A stretch of 64,000 nucleotides of DNA from Bacillota bacterium. GTDB lineage: Bacteria > Bacillota > Clostridia > Lachnospirales > Lachnospiraceae. Below the pieces are notes generated by a model. It was not told the origin of the DNA. It ran no database searches and saw only the letters and a list, made by a program, of their open reading frames with translations. This document shows positions 8,175 to 16,379 of this stretch, piece after piece. The translations under genes and the position numbers were made by a program. Position 1 is the first letter of the stretch, and each line of letters starts with the position of its first letter. Location: positions 1 through 64,000 of the forward strand of contig JAEWMT010000101.1 in assembly GCA_023393095.1 (NCBI GenBank), given 5' to 3'.

Positions 8175-9332
8175 ATGAAGAAAATAATTATGTTTACAGG
8201 CGGTATAGAAACACAGGAATACTTTACGCTGCAGCTAGCTAAAGCCTTTGAAAAAATCGGACATGATATTTATTTGTACCGGTTAAATGAAGGAGAACGG
8301 GATTTTCCTGATTTATGCCGGTTTATCGAAGAGAAAAATACCGTAATGATTACCTTCAATTTCCATGGATTGAATTTTGAAGAGCCCTTTTATAATGATG
8401 ATCTTTCCCTGTGGGAGGTTTTAGAAATCCCCTGCTATAATATTGTTCTTGATCACCCATTTTATTATCATAAATTCTTAAAGACTATGCCACCAAACTA
8501 TATTCACATATCCATTGACCGTGGGCACGAAAACTACATGAGACGTTTTTTCCCGCAGATTAAACTTGGCCCGTTTCTTCCTCTAGCCGGTACTGAAATT
8601 CATAATATTCCGATGAAGGAACGGAGCAGAAATATCGTTTTTACGGGAAACTATACCCCACCACATCAGTTTGATCAATATATCACACGGATTAATGAGG
8701 ATTATACTAATTTTTATCATGGGATTATTGATGATTTGATTGCACACCCTTCTTTGGGAATGGACGAGACTTTCGAAAAGCATCTTCGTCTTGAAATGAA
8801 GGGTCTAAGTGACGATGATCTAAAAACCTGTATGGAAAATATGATTTTTATTGACCTTTATGTAAGATTCTATTTTCGTGGTCTTGCTGTCCGTACCTTG
8901 GCTGAACATGATTTTCCCATCCATATCTATGGTGGGGGCTGGGATCTTCTGAATTGTAAATGTCCTGAAAACGTAATACTCGGTGGTTCAGCCAATTCTC
9001 TTGAATGCCTTGAAGTAATCAGTGATAGCCGTATTTCTTTGAATGTAATGCCCTGGTTTAAGGATGGTGCCCATGATAGAATCTTTAATTCCATGCTGAA
9101 CGGTACTGTCAGCCTCAGCGATGACAGCCTATGGCTTAGAGAAAATATAACGGATGGAAAAGAGATAGCTTATTATTCCTTATCTGAAATAGAGCAATTA
9201 CCATCTATCGTGGATGGATTAATGTCCGATACGAATCGTCTTGAAGAAATTGCACAAAACGGCTATCGGAAAGCGAAGACCTCCCATACCTGGGAATGCA
9301 GAGCAAAGGTTCTGGAGGGGCTTATACTATAA
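8175..9332 (+). CDS. CgeB-like glycosyltransferase family protein
   Basis: A 385-residue protein with the GT-B-like pattern of the CgeB/YkvP group: N-terminal half with KKIIMFTGGIETQEYF and a C-terminal half containing IYGGGWD, a SANSLECLEVISDSRISLNV segment and the end HTWECRAKVLEGLI. Such proteins glycosylate spore coat or cell-surface components. The start at 8175 has AGGA six bases before it; the ORF begins earlier (8154) but without a ribosome site. The last 110 bases, from 9223, recur at 14914..15023 as a free-standing remnant. Monocistronic on the + strand. Exact sugar donor unknown. Confidence 0.7.
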   Translation: MKKIIMFTGGIETQEYFTLQLAKAFEKIGHDIYLYRLNEGERDFPDLCRFIEEKNTVMITFNFHGLNFEEPFYNDDLSLWEVLEIPCYNIVLDHPFYYHKFLKTMPPNYIHISIDRGHENYMRRFFPQIKLGPFLPLAGTEIHNIPMKERSRNIVFTGNYTPPHQFDQYITRINEDYTNFYHGIIDDLIAHPSLGMDETFEKHLRLEMKGLSDDDLKTCMENMIFIDLYVRFYFRGLAVRTLAEHDFPIHIYGGGWDLLNCKCPENVILGGSANSLECLEVISDSRISLNVMPWFKDGAHDRIFNSMLNGTVSLSDDSLWLRENITDGKEIAYYSLSEIEQLPSIVDGLMSDTNRLEEIAQNGYRKAKTSHTWECRAKVLEGLIL

Positions 9333-9466
9333 TTTACAATATTATCCACTATAGGATATAAAGCTTTCTTTGCTCCTCTCTTCGCATCCTTATATTCAAC
9401 AGCTACCATATTGATGCTGATATACCGCTAACACGCCTTTATATGCTTCTTAATTTTAAACTATAT

Positions 9467-10336
9467 TTATAACCTCATAACTGAAAGATAAGCATCCTCC
9501 AAGGTCGGTTCAACTGCTTGACAAAGTATATTAGGTTTATCCTGTGCAATGATCCTTACTTCGATTCCGTCACCTGAGTAGTTCTTCGAGGAAACAGGAT
9601 AATTCCTTTGGATTTGTTCTAATTCTTCTTCTCCATTCAGCCTACAGGTAAAAACATGATTCATCGCCTTCCTTAATAATGATATTTTGTCTCCGTCATA
9701 TATAACATTTCCCTTATTAAGTATTGAAAGTGAATTACAGGTAGCAGCCATATCCTCCATCACATGAGTGGAGAATAATACGATTCTATTCTTTGAGAAA
9801 TCAACCAACAGATTTCTGATTCTGATACGCTCCTCCGGGTCAAGTCCCGTGGTCGGCTCATCAACAATCAGAATCTTAGGATCATTAAGTAGAGCCTGAA
9901 TCAGACCAACGCGCCGTTTCATACCACCGGATAATTGACGGTTTTTCTTCTTCTGATGCTCTGCAAGCCCGGTTTTCTCCAGGTAATAATCAATCCTTTT
10001 CTTACAGTCGGTTTTCGTTACCCTCGATAATCCACCCATATATTCCAGTGTTTCACGTACCGAAAGATTTGGATATAAGCCAAGCTCCTGCGGCAGATAG
10101 CCTATTTTTCTCTGGATTTTTCCATAGTCCCCTTCTTTTAGCTCTGTACCATTCAGTATAACCTGACCATCCGTAGGTTTTATGATAGTAGTCAGAACAC
10201 GCATTAATGTCGTCTTACCCGCTCCATTTTCTCCAAGAAGTCCATGAATACCTTCATTGATAGTCAAGTTAACATGGTTTAATGCAATAGTTCCGTTTTT
10301 AAAATGTACTGATAAATCCTTAATCTCTATCGACAT
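9467..10336 (-). CDS. ABC transporter ATP-binding protein
   Basis: A 289-residue exporter ATPase with Walker A GENGAGKTT, Q-loop near GYLPQELGLYP, signature LSGGMKRRV, Walker B LIVDEPTTGLDP and the switch histidine FSTHVM. The GLYPNLSVRETLEYM stretch is typical of ABC-2 exporters of the antimicrobial-resistance type. GGAGG precedes the ATG at 10336; open frame continues to 10435 but lies upstream of that site. It follows two permease genes in the same direction and completes an exporter controlled, by position, by the response regulator and kinase just upstream. Confidence 0.9.
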   Translation of the reverse strand: MSIEIKDLSVHFKNGTIALNHVNLTINEGIHGLLGENGAGKTTLMRVLTTIIKPTDGQVILNGTELKEGDYGKIQRKIGYLPQELGLYPNLSVRETLEYMGGLSRVTKTDCKKRIDYYLEKTGLAEHQKKKNRQLSGGMKRRVGLIQALLNDPKILIVDEPTTGLDPEERIRIRNLLVDFSKNRIVLFSTHVMEDMAATCNSLSILNKGNVIYDGDKISLLRKAMNHVFTCRLNGEEELEQIQRNYPVSSKNYSGDGIEVRIIAQDKPNILCQAVEPTLEDAYLSVMRL

Positions 10337-10462
10337 AGTTTCCTCCATTCCTGCGCATGTTTTATCGCAATTTCGAGAATTTAATAAAGAATTCTGAATG
10401 AGTTTCCAAAGGATTTCATTCCAGAGTTCTTCCAATGTCTCGCAGCACTTTGCGAGACTATT

Positions 10463-11128
10463 TTACCTAAACCTTTCTTTCCCCTTGATGATTAATCTAT
10501 AATTCAATATCAAAAGCAATATTGCTGTAATAACTGCTGTTAATTTTGCGGAAGACAGATAATCCACCCATCCATCAGCACTGTTTTGATAACGAAAAAT
10601 GTCAATGTATTTCGGTAATGAAATTTTATTCTGAAAGGTAGGATTCATTAGGAACCATACGGTCAGAGTAGCACCGATTCCCGCCCATAAATTATGAAAT
10701 AGATTAACCAGTGTAATTGATAAAATTGCAAAGAAAAAGGCACTCACGGCACAGGCAAGGATCGTGGTCACATATAGCAGCATTTCATTTCCTGTGATCA
10801 ATCCAGCTGGCTTATGCCAAAAGAATACCCAATATCCAATACTGATCAATAAGATGAGATATGCTATCTGAACAAGTATTCTTTGACAGATTGTAAGGTA
10901 TTTGGACCTCGCCGGTAGAATGTAAAACACTTCCCATCTGTTTGCTTGCAGTTCCTGTTCAAAGGTGTCTGCGCAGAATATGATTGCTAATAAGGCAACA
11001 TTGGCATCCATTGCTGCTCCTATTTCACTTACCGAGGATATTCCCACAATGAAAGCAAGTATGACCATAAAGGAAATGGAGTAACAGATCTTTACAAGGG
11101 TTATTACTATCTTTATATTATGTTTCAA
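10463..11128 (-). CDS. ABC-2 family permease subunit
   Basis: A 221-residue membrane protein with about six hydrophobic helices. The cytoplasmic segment FEQELQANRWEVFYILPARSK (within residues 56-80) resembles the conserved loop of ABC-2 permeases before the second helix. Its ATG overlaps the stop of the preceding permease gene by four bases. About 125 bases separate it from the ATPase gene, longer than the other spacings in the operon. With the 360-residue permease it presumably forms the membrane channel of the exporter. Confidence 0.8.
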   Translation of the reverse strand: MKHNIKIVITLVKICYSISFMVILAFIVGISSVSEIGAAMDANVALLAIIFCADTFEQELQANRWEVFYILPARSKYLTICQRILVQIAYLILLISIGYWVFFWHKPAGLITGNEMLLYVTTILACAVSAFFFAILSITLVNLFHNLWAGIGATLTVWFLMNPTFQNKISLPKYIDIFRYQNSADGWVDYLSSAKLTAVITAILLLILNYRLIIKGKERFR

Positions 11129-12207
11129 AAATGCCTCCTCCGTTTCCAGATCATACTGCTGATAATCATCATGAGTACTGATGCTCCAACCAGAAATATT
11201 TGATTTATTACTGCCTGAGCAGGTACTGTGGTTTCAAAGAATGTATCCGCAAAGCGAACCATAATTGCCAACTTTGGTATCCGGTAACCGGTAGGACAAT
11301 CCTCACTGACCCTGCTACCCATATTGGAATATATTACGTACAAAACCAATGCGGGGGCTGCAGGCAGTGGATTTTTAAACAGTATGGCAACAACGGTATA
11401 GACACTGATTACCATTAATAAGTCAGGTAAAATGTAGATCAGAAGCGCATACCACAAATCCCATACCGAGACCGGAAAGCCAGCCGTTATTCCATGGCTA
11501 ACGACCATTACATCAAAAATAACAGTTATGATACCTGCTGCCAGCAGAATTGCAGCCAAGCCCCCCGCTATTTTACCTGCAATATACTTCCATGGTTCTA
11601 TTGGTTTTGTATGCAGCAATTCATAGATATCCTTCTTTGATTCTTTTAAAAACAGGAAAGCAAATAACACGATTGCATAAAATACAAGACATACTGCGAA
11701 ATAATCTACATATTTTCTTGAGAAATAGCTACTGTAGCTTTCCTTCTTCAGTTCACTTTTTATATAGCTATTCGCTTCCTCCACCGTAGCTTTCTTTATA
11801 CATTTTTCGTAAAAATATAACTGTGCACCCCCGAAGGAATAATGCTCTTCCAGATAAGCTGCCATCTGATCAATGGACATATTACTTTCTTTCAATTTTT
11901 GAACTACTGCCTGAGCATCCTCTGTTGTCATATTCAATTCTTCATCCAGCACATTACCAATCCGATCAAGACCCAATTGATACATTTCTTTAACCGACAC
12001 AGGAATATAACCATCCATGATATCTGCATCCGCAAGTCCCGTATCATAATCAAGGATTTTAATTTCATTTTCCCTAGTGAAATAATGAATATTCAGATAA
12101 GGGGCTGCATAGCTGTATATATTGATGAATACTAAAACTGCACCGATATAATAGATTGGGTTCTTAAGGTAATTCAAAATTTCTCTTTTCAGTATTGTTC
12201 CTATCAT
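11125..12207 (-). CDS. ABC-2 family permease subunit (large)
   Basis: A 360-residue protein with an N-terminal membrane helix, a large extracellular loop of about 110 residues with helical, acidic character, then about five further helices. The loop between the first two helices is the mark of ABC-2 exporter permeases. The segment KKDIYELLHTKPIEPWKYIAGK is the cytoplasmic coupling loop. Start at 12207 has GGAGG eight bases upstream; frame beyond it (to 12264) is discarded. It overlaps the next gene by ATGA. Substrate unknown. Confidence 0.85.
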   Translation of the reverse strand: MIGTILKREILNYLKNPIYYIGAVLVFINIYSYAAPYLNIHYFTRENEIKILDYDTGLADADIMDGYIPVSVKEMYQLGLDRIGNVLDEELNMTTEDAQAVVQKLKESNMSIDQMAAYLEEHYSFGGAQLYFYEKCIKKATVEEANSYIKSELKKESYSSYFSRKYVDYFAVCLVFYAIVLFAFLFLKESKKDIYELLHTKPIEPWKYIAGKIAGGLAAILLAAGIITVIFDVMVVSHGITAGFPVSVWDLWYALLIYILPDLLMVISVYTVVAILFKNPLPAAPALVLYVIYSNMGSRVSEDCPTGYRIPKLAIMVRFADTFFETTVPAQAVINQIFLVGASVLMMIISSMIWKRRRHF

Positions 12208-12496
12208 TAATACACCTCCGTTCCAGTTATTAATCTTACAGTATAAATAACAACAAAAAGACAACGGGGGGTTAAAGTTATAATAGTAGTAATATTGGTA
12301 TTATCGAAATTGCTATATTACTTCTGTATTAAAGATAGATACAAGAAATATCAATTAGATTTTTAGTAAATCCAGAAAAGAAAATGGAAGGAAAGACTAC
12401 TTTAAGGTATAAGAGAAAATATCGGAATTATTGCTTATTCCATATTTTGAGATGTCATAAGGACGACACTACTTTCAGAAAAACACATAGACACAT

Positions 12497-13705
12497 TTAT
12501 GTATCCGAATTATCGCTGGAATGGATTTCAAAAACAGCCTTAACACATGCTCCTTTGCCACTGTTATTTGCCAATGACAGCATACCTCCATGCTTTTCAC
12601 ATAGCATTTTACAGATATACAGACCTAGCCCATAATGGTCCGCACTTTGAACTGGATTATCATGATAATAGGCTTTTGTTACAATAGGTAAGTTTTCTTT
12701 TTTAAAACCGGTTCCATTATCGGATACCGTTAACTGCAGCTTATTACCGCATGCCTCAAGTACAACAGAAATCATATCGGAAGTAAAGCGGATTGCATTC
12801 GTAAGCAGATTCTCATAAACCTCATGTAGTATTGACAAATCTCCTATGAATATCTTAGGAACAGAAGTGTCCACAAAGATACCGCAGTCCACACCAATAT
12901 TTTCCGTAAGAATAGATGCGGTTTCTTTGAGTTGTCTGGTCAGTTCTAAGGTACTTATTTTTATAGAAATTACTTTTCTGTCTTCCAGACTTGACAATTG
13001 CTTCATGGTATCTACAAAGGCTGCAAGGCGGTCTACCTGACCATTACCGGCTTCGATAATCTCCAGTAATTTTTTCTGGTCAATTTTATTTTGAGGAACA
13101 AATTCCAGGAGCATCTCATGATACCCCTTTAGTACCGCCATTGGAGCCCTCATATCATGAGCAATTGCTGCCTTTAGATTTTTCTGCTCATCAATCATCT
13201 TCCATAAATTCTTGTTATTCAGGTCTAACTGCATTCTCATATGTTCAAAAGAGGAACACAGTCTTCCCATCTCGTCCTCTAAATCATAATCTACATGGAA
13301 ATCCAGGCTGTTTTCTGCAATCCGGTTCGAGCCTTCCTCTAATATCTTAATTGGTTTTTTTAATTTATTCTCATAGAACAGGAAGACCGCCAGAGCGGCA
13401 CTTAAGGTTGACAGTATCAGCGGAGTCCATGTATTAACTGCATCACAGGTTTCCGAAACCCGGTGATCATTTTTCGTCATCACATAGGCGCTTGGACGCA
13501 TCACCGTAACAATAAAGTTCTCGTTAGCTCCAATTTTTTCAGCTTTCGCATATTTCTCCATATCGCAATATTTGTACCAGACATTTTTCTGAACCTTCTC
13601 TGCATTCGCAATAATGATATAGGATGTAAAAAAGCTGCAGATTAATGCTATGCACAGATAAAGCAGGAGCGTCTTTCTTAAGGATAGATCTTTTATCTGA
13701 GCCAT
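12497..13705 (-). CDS. Sensor histidine kinase
   Basis: About 402 residues: one or two membrane helices enclosing a short external region (about residues 15-110), a HAMP domain, the dimerisation helix with the phosphorylated histidine in AIAHDMRAP, and an ATPase domain with N-box NLLTNAIRFTS, G1 SDNGTGF and G2 GLGLYI. It overlaps the end of the response regulator gene. Two starts are possible: ATG at 13723, with a weak site, or ATG at 13705, with GGGGTG nine bases upstream; I prefer 13705. It lies just upstream of the ABC exporter genes, so it probably senses a cell-envelope stress or antimicrobial that the exporter handles. Confidence 0.9.
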   Translation of the reverse strand: MAQIKDLSLRKTLLLYLCIALICSFFTSYIIIANAEKVQKNVWYKYCDMEKYAKAEKIGANENFIVTVMRPSAYVMTKNDHRVSETCDAVNTWTPLILSTLSAALAVFLFYENKLKKPIKILEEGSNRIAENSLDFHVDYDLEDEMGRLCSSFEHMRMQLDLNNKNLWKMIDEQKNLKAAIAHDMRAPMAVLKGYHEMLLEFVPQNKIDQKKLLEIIEAGNGQVDRLAAFVDTMKQLSSLEDRKVISIKISTLELTRQLKETASILTENIGVDCGIFVDTSVPKIFIGDLSILHEVYENLLTNAIRFTSDMISVVLEACGNKLQLTVSDNGTGFKKENLPIVTKAYYHDNPVQSADHYGLGLYICKMLCEKHGGMLSLANNSGKGACVKAVFEIHSSDNSDT

Positions 13706-14367
13706 TGATAACCGCACCCCCATACTGTCTGAATAAATTCCCGATCCGTATGCTCGGAGAACTTATTTCGAATTCGCCTGATCAGTTCCGTAACAACCTT
13801 GCTATCACCATCACTGTCATATCCCCATATTCTCTCGTATATATTTTCTCTTTCAAATACTTGCCCTGCATGGCTGGATAAAAATTCAATGATATCAAAT
13901 TCCATCTTTGTAAAATTAAGGTTTAAACCATTGTAGCACACGATCCGACTGGCCAGATCAATACTTAGATTATCTATAAAACGGAGTTTCCGCTTTTCTC
14001 TGTGTCTTTCTTCTCTTTTCAGATGTGCCATAATTCTTGCATCCAGTTCCTTTAGACTGAAAGGTTTTAGAATATAATCGTCTCCACCGGACATAAAACC
14101 ATTGATCCGATCTTGCTCTTCCACCTTCGCAGTTAAAAACAGTATGGGACAGGAGACCTGGTTCCTGATTCTTTTACATACCTCAAGCCCATCAAGATTT
14201 GGCATATTGATATCAAGAAGAATTAAATCCGGTTCCGTCCTAATACGTTCCAATGCATCTTTTCCATCTCCTGCTGTATAGATCAGATAATTCTTAAGTT
14301 CCAGATAGCTTTTCAGCATCTTTACCAGTTCTTTATCATCATCTGCAATCATAAGTCTATACTGCAT
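13693..14367 (-). CDS. OmpR-family response regulator
   Basis: A 224-residue protein: receiver domain at residues 1-115 with the acidic pair D9/D10, phosphoacceptor D52 (LLDINMP) and the conserved Lys in ILKPFS, then a winged helix-turn-helix DNA-binding domain at about residues 125-224 ending WGCGYQW. It is the first gene of the two-component operon and overlaps the kinase gene. The target is most plausibly the downstream ABC exporter operon, from its position; no binding site was identified. Confidence 0.9.
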   Translation of the reverse strand: MQYRLMIADDDKELVKMLKSYLELKNYLIYTAGDGKDALERIRTEPDLILLDINMPNLDGLEVCKRIRNQVSCPILFLTAKVEEQDRINGFMSGGDDYILKPFSLKELDARIMAHLKREERHREKRKLRFIDNLSIDLASRIVCYNGLNLNFTKMEFDIIEFLSSHAGQVFERENIYERIWGYDSDGDSKVVTELIRRIRNKFSEHTDREFIQTVWGCGYQWLR

Positions 14368-14495
14368 AATCCCACCCCTGTTTCATATCGTCTGCTTCAT
14401 TATATCAATAAATTATCTACAAAAAGACAATAACCAAAAGATATTATAAAAAATACTTCATCATCATAAGTTTTCATCCTTTATCACACTATAGC

Positions 14496-14524
14496 TTTAC
14501 ATTTACCTAGAATCATGTTATAGT
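14496..14524 (+). promoter_or_regulatory. Promoter of the small antisense RNA
   Basis: TTTACA and TATAGT separated by exactly 17 bases. It drives the + strand into a short RNA that ends in a strong terminator at 14580..14622. Confidence 0.7.
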
Positions 14525-14530
14525 GAATAT

Positions 14531-14622
14531 AAGAAAAGGAGCAACCGACCACAAGTGGTTAGCCTCCTACTGTCAGATTAACTGCCCACAGGACCGGCTA
14601 AGTCAGGGGCAGTTATTTTTTA
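14531..14622 (+). ncRNA. Predicted small antitoxin-like RNA
   Basis: A predicted RNA of about 90 bases bounded by a near-consensus promoter and a terminator hairpin with stem AACTGCCC / GGGCAGTT and six T residues. An internal hairpin ACCAC / GTGGT lies near the 5' end. It is encoded opposite the 3' end of the small hydrophobic peptide frame at 14613..14737, so it would be antisense to that mRNA, as in type I toxin-antitoxin loci such as txpA/RatA. Transcription is inferred. Confidence 0.6.
14580..14622 (+). terminator. Terminator of the small RNA
   Basis: Stem AACTGCCC / GGGCAGTT enclosing an 19-base loop, then T-tract at 14616..14621. Confidence 0.75.
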
Positions 14623-14737
14623 TGCTTATTATTCCTATTATTTAAATAAGTAAGCAGCGCAATGATTAATAATACAAAATAAATAAATCACTATATGTAA
14701 CATAATTCATCCATTCAGCGTAGCTGAATTTAACCAC
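14613..14737 (-). pseudogene. Degenerate holin-like type I toxin peptide
   Basis: On the minus strand one frame reads VTYSDLFILYY then stop, and a frame shifted by one base continues LLIIALLTYLNNRNNKHKK. Joined, they give a roughly 35-residue peptide of one membrane helix with a basic tail, the look of the small holin-like toxins of Clostridia that begin VTYSDL. A one-base deletion near 14667 would explain the break. No clear ribosome site precedes it. It overlaps the 3' end of the predicted small RNA on the other strand. Confidence 0.5.
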
Positions 14738-14913
14738 GCTCCCTTCTGGTAGGCTAACACACCCTGTCTCGATTACTCCTATATTAATGTTACCATATAA
14801 TTCCTACTGATACAATCGAACATGATATTAATTTTTCTAACTAACCTAACTCTATCTGGATATCACTATGGAATTAAGATACCAATAGAACTCATTTTTA
14901 TCCAATTGATTAT

Positions 14914-15023
14914 TGTCTGATACGAATCGTCTTGAAGAAATTGCGCGAAACGGCTATCAGAAAGCAAAGACCTTCCATACCTGGGAATGCAGAGCCAAGG
15001 TTCTAGATGATTTTATTCTTTAG
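14914..15023 (+). pseudogene. Remnant of a glycosyltransferase 3' end
   Basis: These 110 bases align without a gap to the last 110 bases of the CgeB-like gene (9223..9332), with about fifteen differences, and end in the same place with a stop codon (TAG instead of TAA). The translation keeps the motifs NGYQKAKT and HTWECRAKVL. Nothing of the gene lies upstream. It marks a second, mostly deleted paralogue. Confidence 0.85.
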
Positions 15024-15062
15024 AAGATAACATTCCTGGATACAGGAGGTGTTTTTACTTGC

Positions 15063-15524
15063 CTATGCGAAGTTAACATTGTTATCGGCAATATATTTGA
15101 ATGTGCATGGATTTATCATGTGTCCTTTGTTCCGAAACCCCTTTTGATACAATTCCAAATCGTTTGTAAATCGCTTCTTCTCATCATCATTCAAAGAAGC
15201 AAAATAATTTCGGGCAAATATTTCGGCATATTCACGCCCCACGCATCGGTCTATAAATTCAAGGCTAATATTCGAAGGCATAAATCGCGGATTATCAAGA
15301 CCGTTTTGCGCCATTTTGCAAACAGTTCCATTGAAGTCAGATATAAAGCACTCTGAAAGCGGGATAACTGTTGCATCTATGAGATTACAAATATCCTCAA
15401 CTACTTTTAAAAAAAGATCTTCATATGTAATATCCCACCATATTTCCGATGAGCTATTATAAAGATTAAGCGGTTTGTATTCAAAGTATCCTACTGAACT
15501 CTTTACGCTCTTTTTGTTGTCCAT
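15063..15524 (-). CDS. Hypothetical protein, probable C-terminal part of an interrupted gene
   Basis: A 153-codon frame beginning MDNKKSVKSS directly after the TAA stop of the 15525 gene and in the same reading frame. No ribosome site is visible before its ATG, so it is more likely the continuation of the upstream gene. The protein is acidic and Trp/Phe-rich (SEIWWDITYEDLF) with no catalytic motif I recognise. See the finding on the in-frame stop. Confidence 0.55.
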   Translation of the reverse strand: MDNKKSVKSSVGYFEYKPLNLYNSSSEIWWDITYEDLFLKVVEDICNLIDATVIPLSECFISDFNGTVCKMAQNGLDNPRFMPSNISLEFIDRCVGREYAEIFARNYFASLNDDEKKRFTNDLELYQKGFRNKGHMINPCTFKYIADNNVNFA

Positions 15525-15749
15525 TTATTTATACCATATGGAACATTCTCCATTGATTTCTATTGATTGCCCTGTTGTATTCCATTTTGAGCCAAAAAAG
15601 CGAATTTCAAATACCAAATCATGAAATACCTTTTTAATGCATCGCTGACTTTTGAGATATTTCAAGCCTAACGCCTCATATCTGTCAGCGATCATTTTAC
15701 AGACTGTATAATAGGTTTCCTCAACAGACAGGTAATTTCTTTTGTTCAT
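15525..15749 (-). CDS. Hypothetical DUF4304-like protein, probable N-terminal part of an interrupted gene
   Basis: A 74-residue frame whose start at 15749 has GGAGG six bases upstream. The segment GLKYLKSQRCIKKVFHDL followed by EIRFFGSKWN resembles the N-terminal part of DUF4304-type proteins, which are longer. The frame ends in WYK at a TAA (15525..15527) and resumes at once in the same frame, so I read both as one gene broken by a nonsense codon. Family assignment is tentative. Confidence 0.55.
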   Translation of the reverse strand: MNKRNYLSVEETYYTVCKMIADRYEALGLKYLKSQRCIKKVFHDLVFEIRFFGSKWNTTGQSIEINGECSIWYK

Positions 15750-15805
15750 GTTTGCCTCCAATTACATTAAAATTTGAACAGATATAGCCCACTACGATCA
15801 GTTCC

Positions 15806-15961
15806 TTAAAGATTTTGGGCCGGGTCTTGCATTTTCTTTGCCATTTTCATTACCCTCAAAGCAATATTGATTGAACACGCAAACGGACGAGGAACATCTG
15901 GTTGCGGTTGCGGAATCATCGCGCGCCATCCACTCATTTCTTGCAATTTTACGAATCTTTC
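15806..15961 (-). pseudogene. Short unassigned reading frame, possible gene fragment
   Basis: About 50 codons on the minus strand reading RFVKLQEMSGWRAMIPQPQP and ending AKKMQDPAQNL before a stop. It has a protein-like composition but no start with a ribosome site, and its upstream part runs into the promoter region of the 16026 gene. I do not recognise it. Confidence 0.25.
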
Positions 15962-16025
15962 TATATAATAAAGGCTAGTAATGAAATGTATCCCTATTTC
16001 CTATTGTTAAGAAAGGATTTATGAA

Positions 16026-16283
16026 ATGAAACTAAAACGTATTGCAGCTATAATAGGAATCATACTTATTGTAGCCATGTATCTGATTACCCTGATTTCC
16101 GCAATTTTCGTAACAAAATATACTAATGGGTTATTCTTAGCAAGTCTTTTTTCAACCTTTGCTGTTCCTGTGTTTATTTATGCATATATGCTGATTTATA
16201 GGCTGGTTCATAAAAAAGAAAATACTGTAAAGATTAATAACATAACAAAAATCGGTGAAAACAGCACTTCAGATAAACAATAA
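16026..16283 (+). CDS. Small membrane protein, unknown function
   Basis: An 85-residue protein with two membrane helices (about residues 5-28 and 36-58) and a polar, Lys/Asn-rich C-terminal tail. AAAGGA lies eight bases before the ATG. I see no family motif. It precedes an inverted repeat and the convergent rarA gene. Confidence 0.65.
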   Translation: MKLKRIAAIIGIILIVAMYLITLISAIFVTKYTNGLFLASLFSTFAVPVFIYAYMLIYRLVHKKENTVKINNITKIGENSTSDKQ

Positions 16284-16291
16284 AGATTAAC

Positions 16292-16360
16292 GTGTCAAAT
16301 TCTCACGCCGGCTTGCACAGCACTACAAATAATGAAAACGGTGCGTGAGAATTTTGACAC
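16292..16360. repeat. Inverted repeat, copy 1 (GTGTCAAATTCTCAC type)
   Basis: Arms GTGTCAAATTCTCACGCCG and a mate ending GTGCGTGAGAATTTTGACAC enclose a short centre containing ATAATGAAAACGG. A shorter copy lies at 31073..31128. It sits between convergent genes and may also act as a two-way terminator. Confidence 0.75.
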
Positions 16361-16379
16361 CATAATTATTATGAATTAA

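Noticed and set aside
12384..12635. 83-codon plus-strand frame
   Set aside because: It begins in the intergenic region and overlaps the histidine kinase gene on the other strand; no ribosome site or family pattern.
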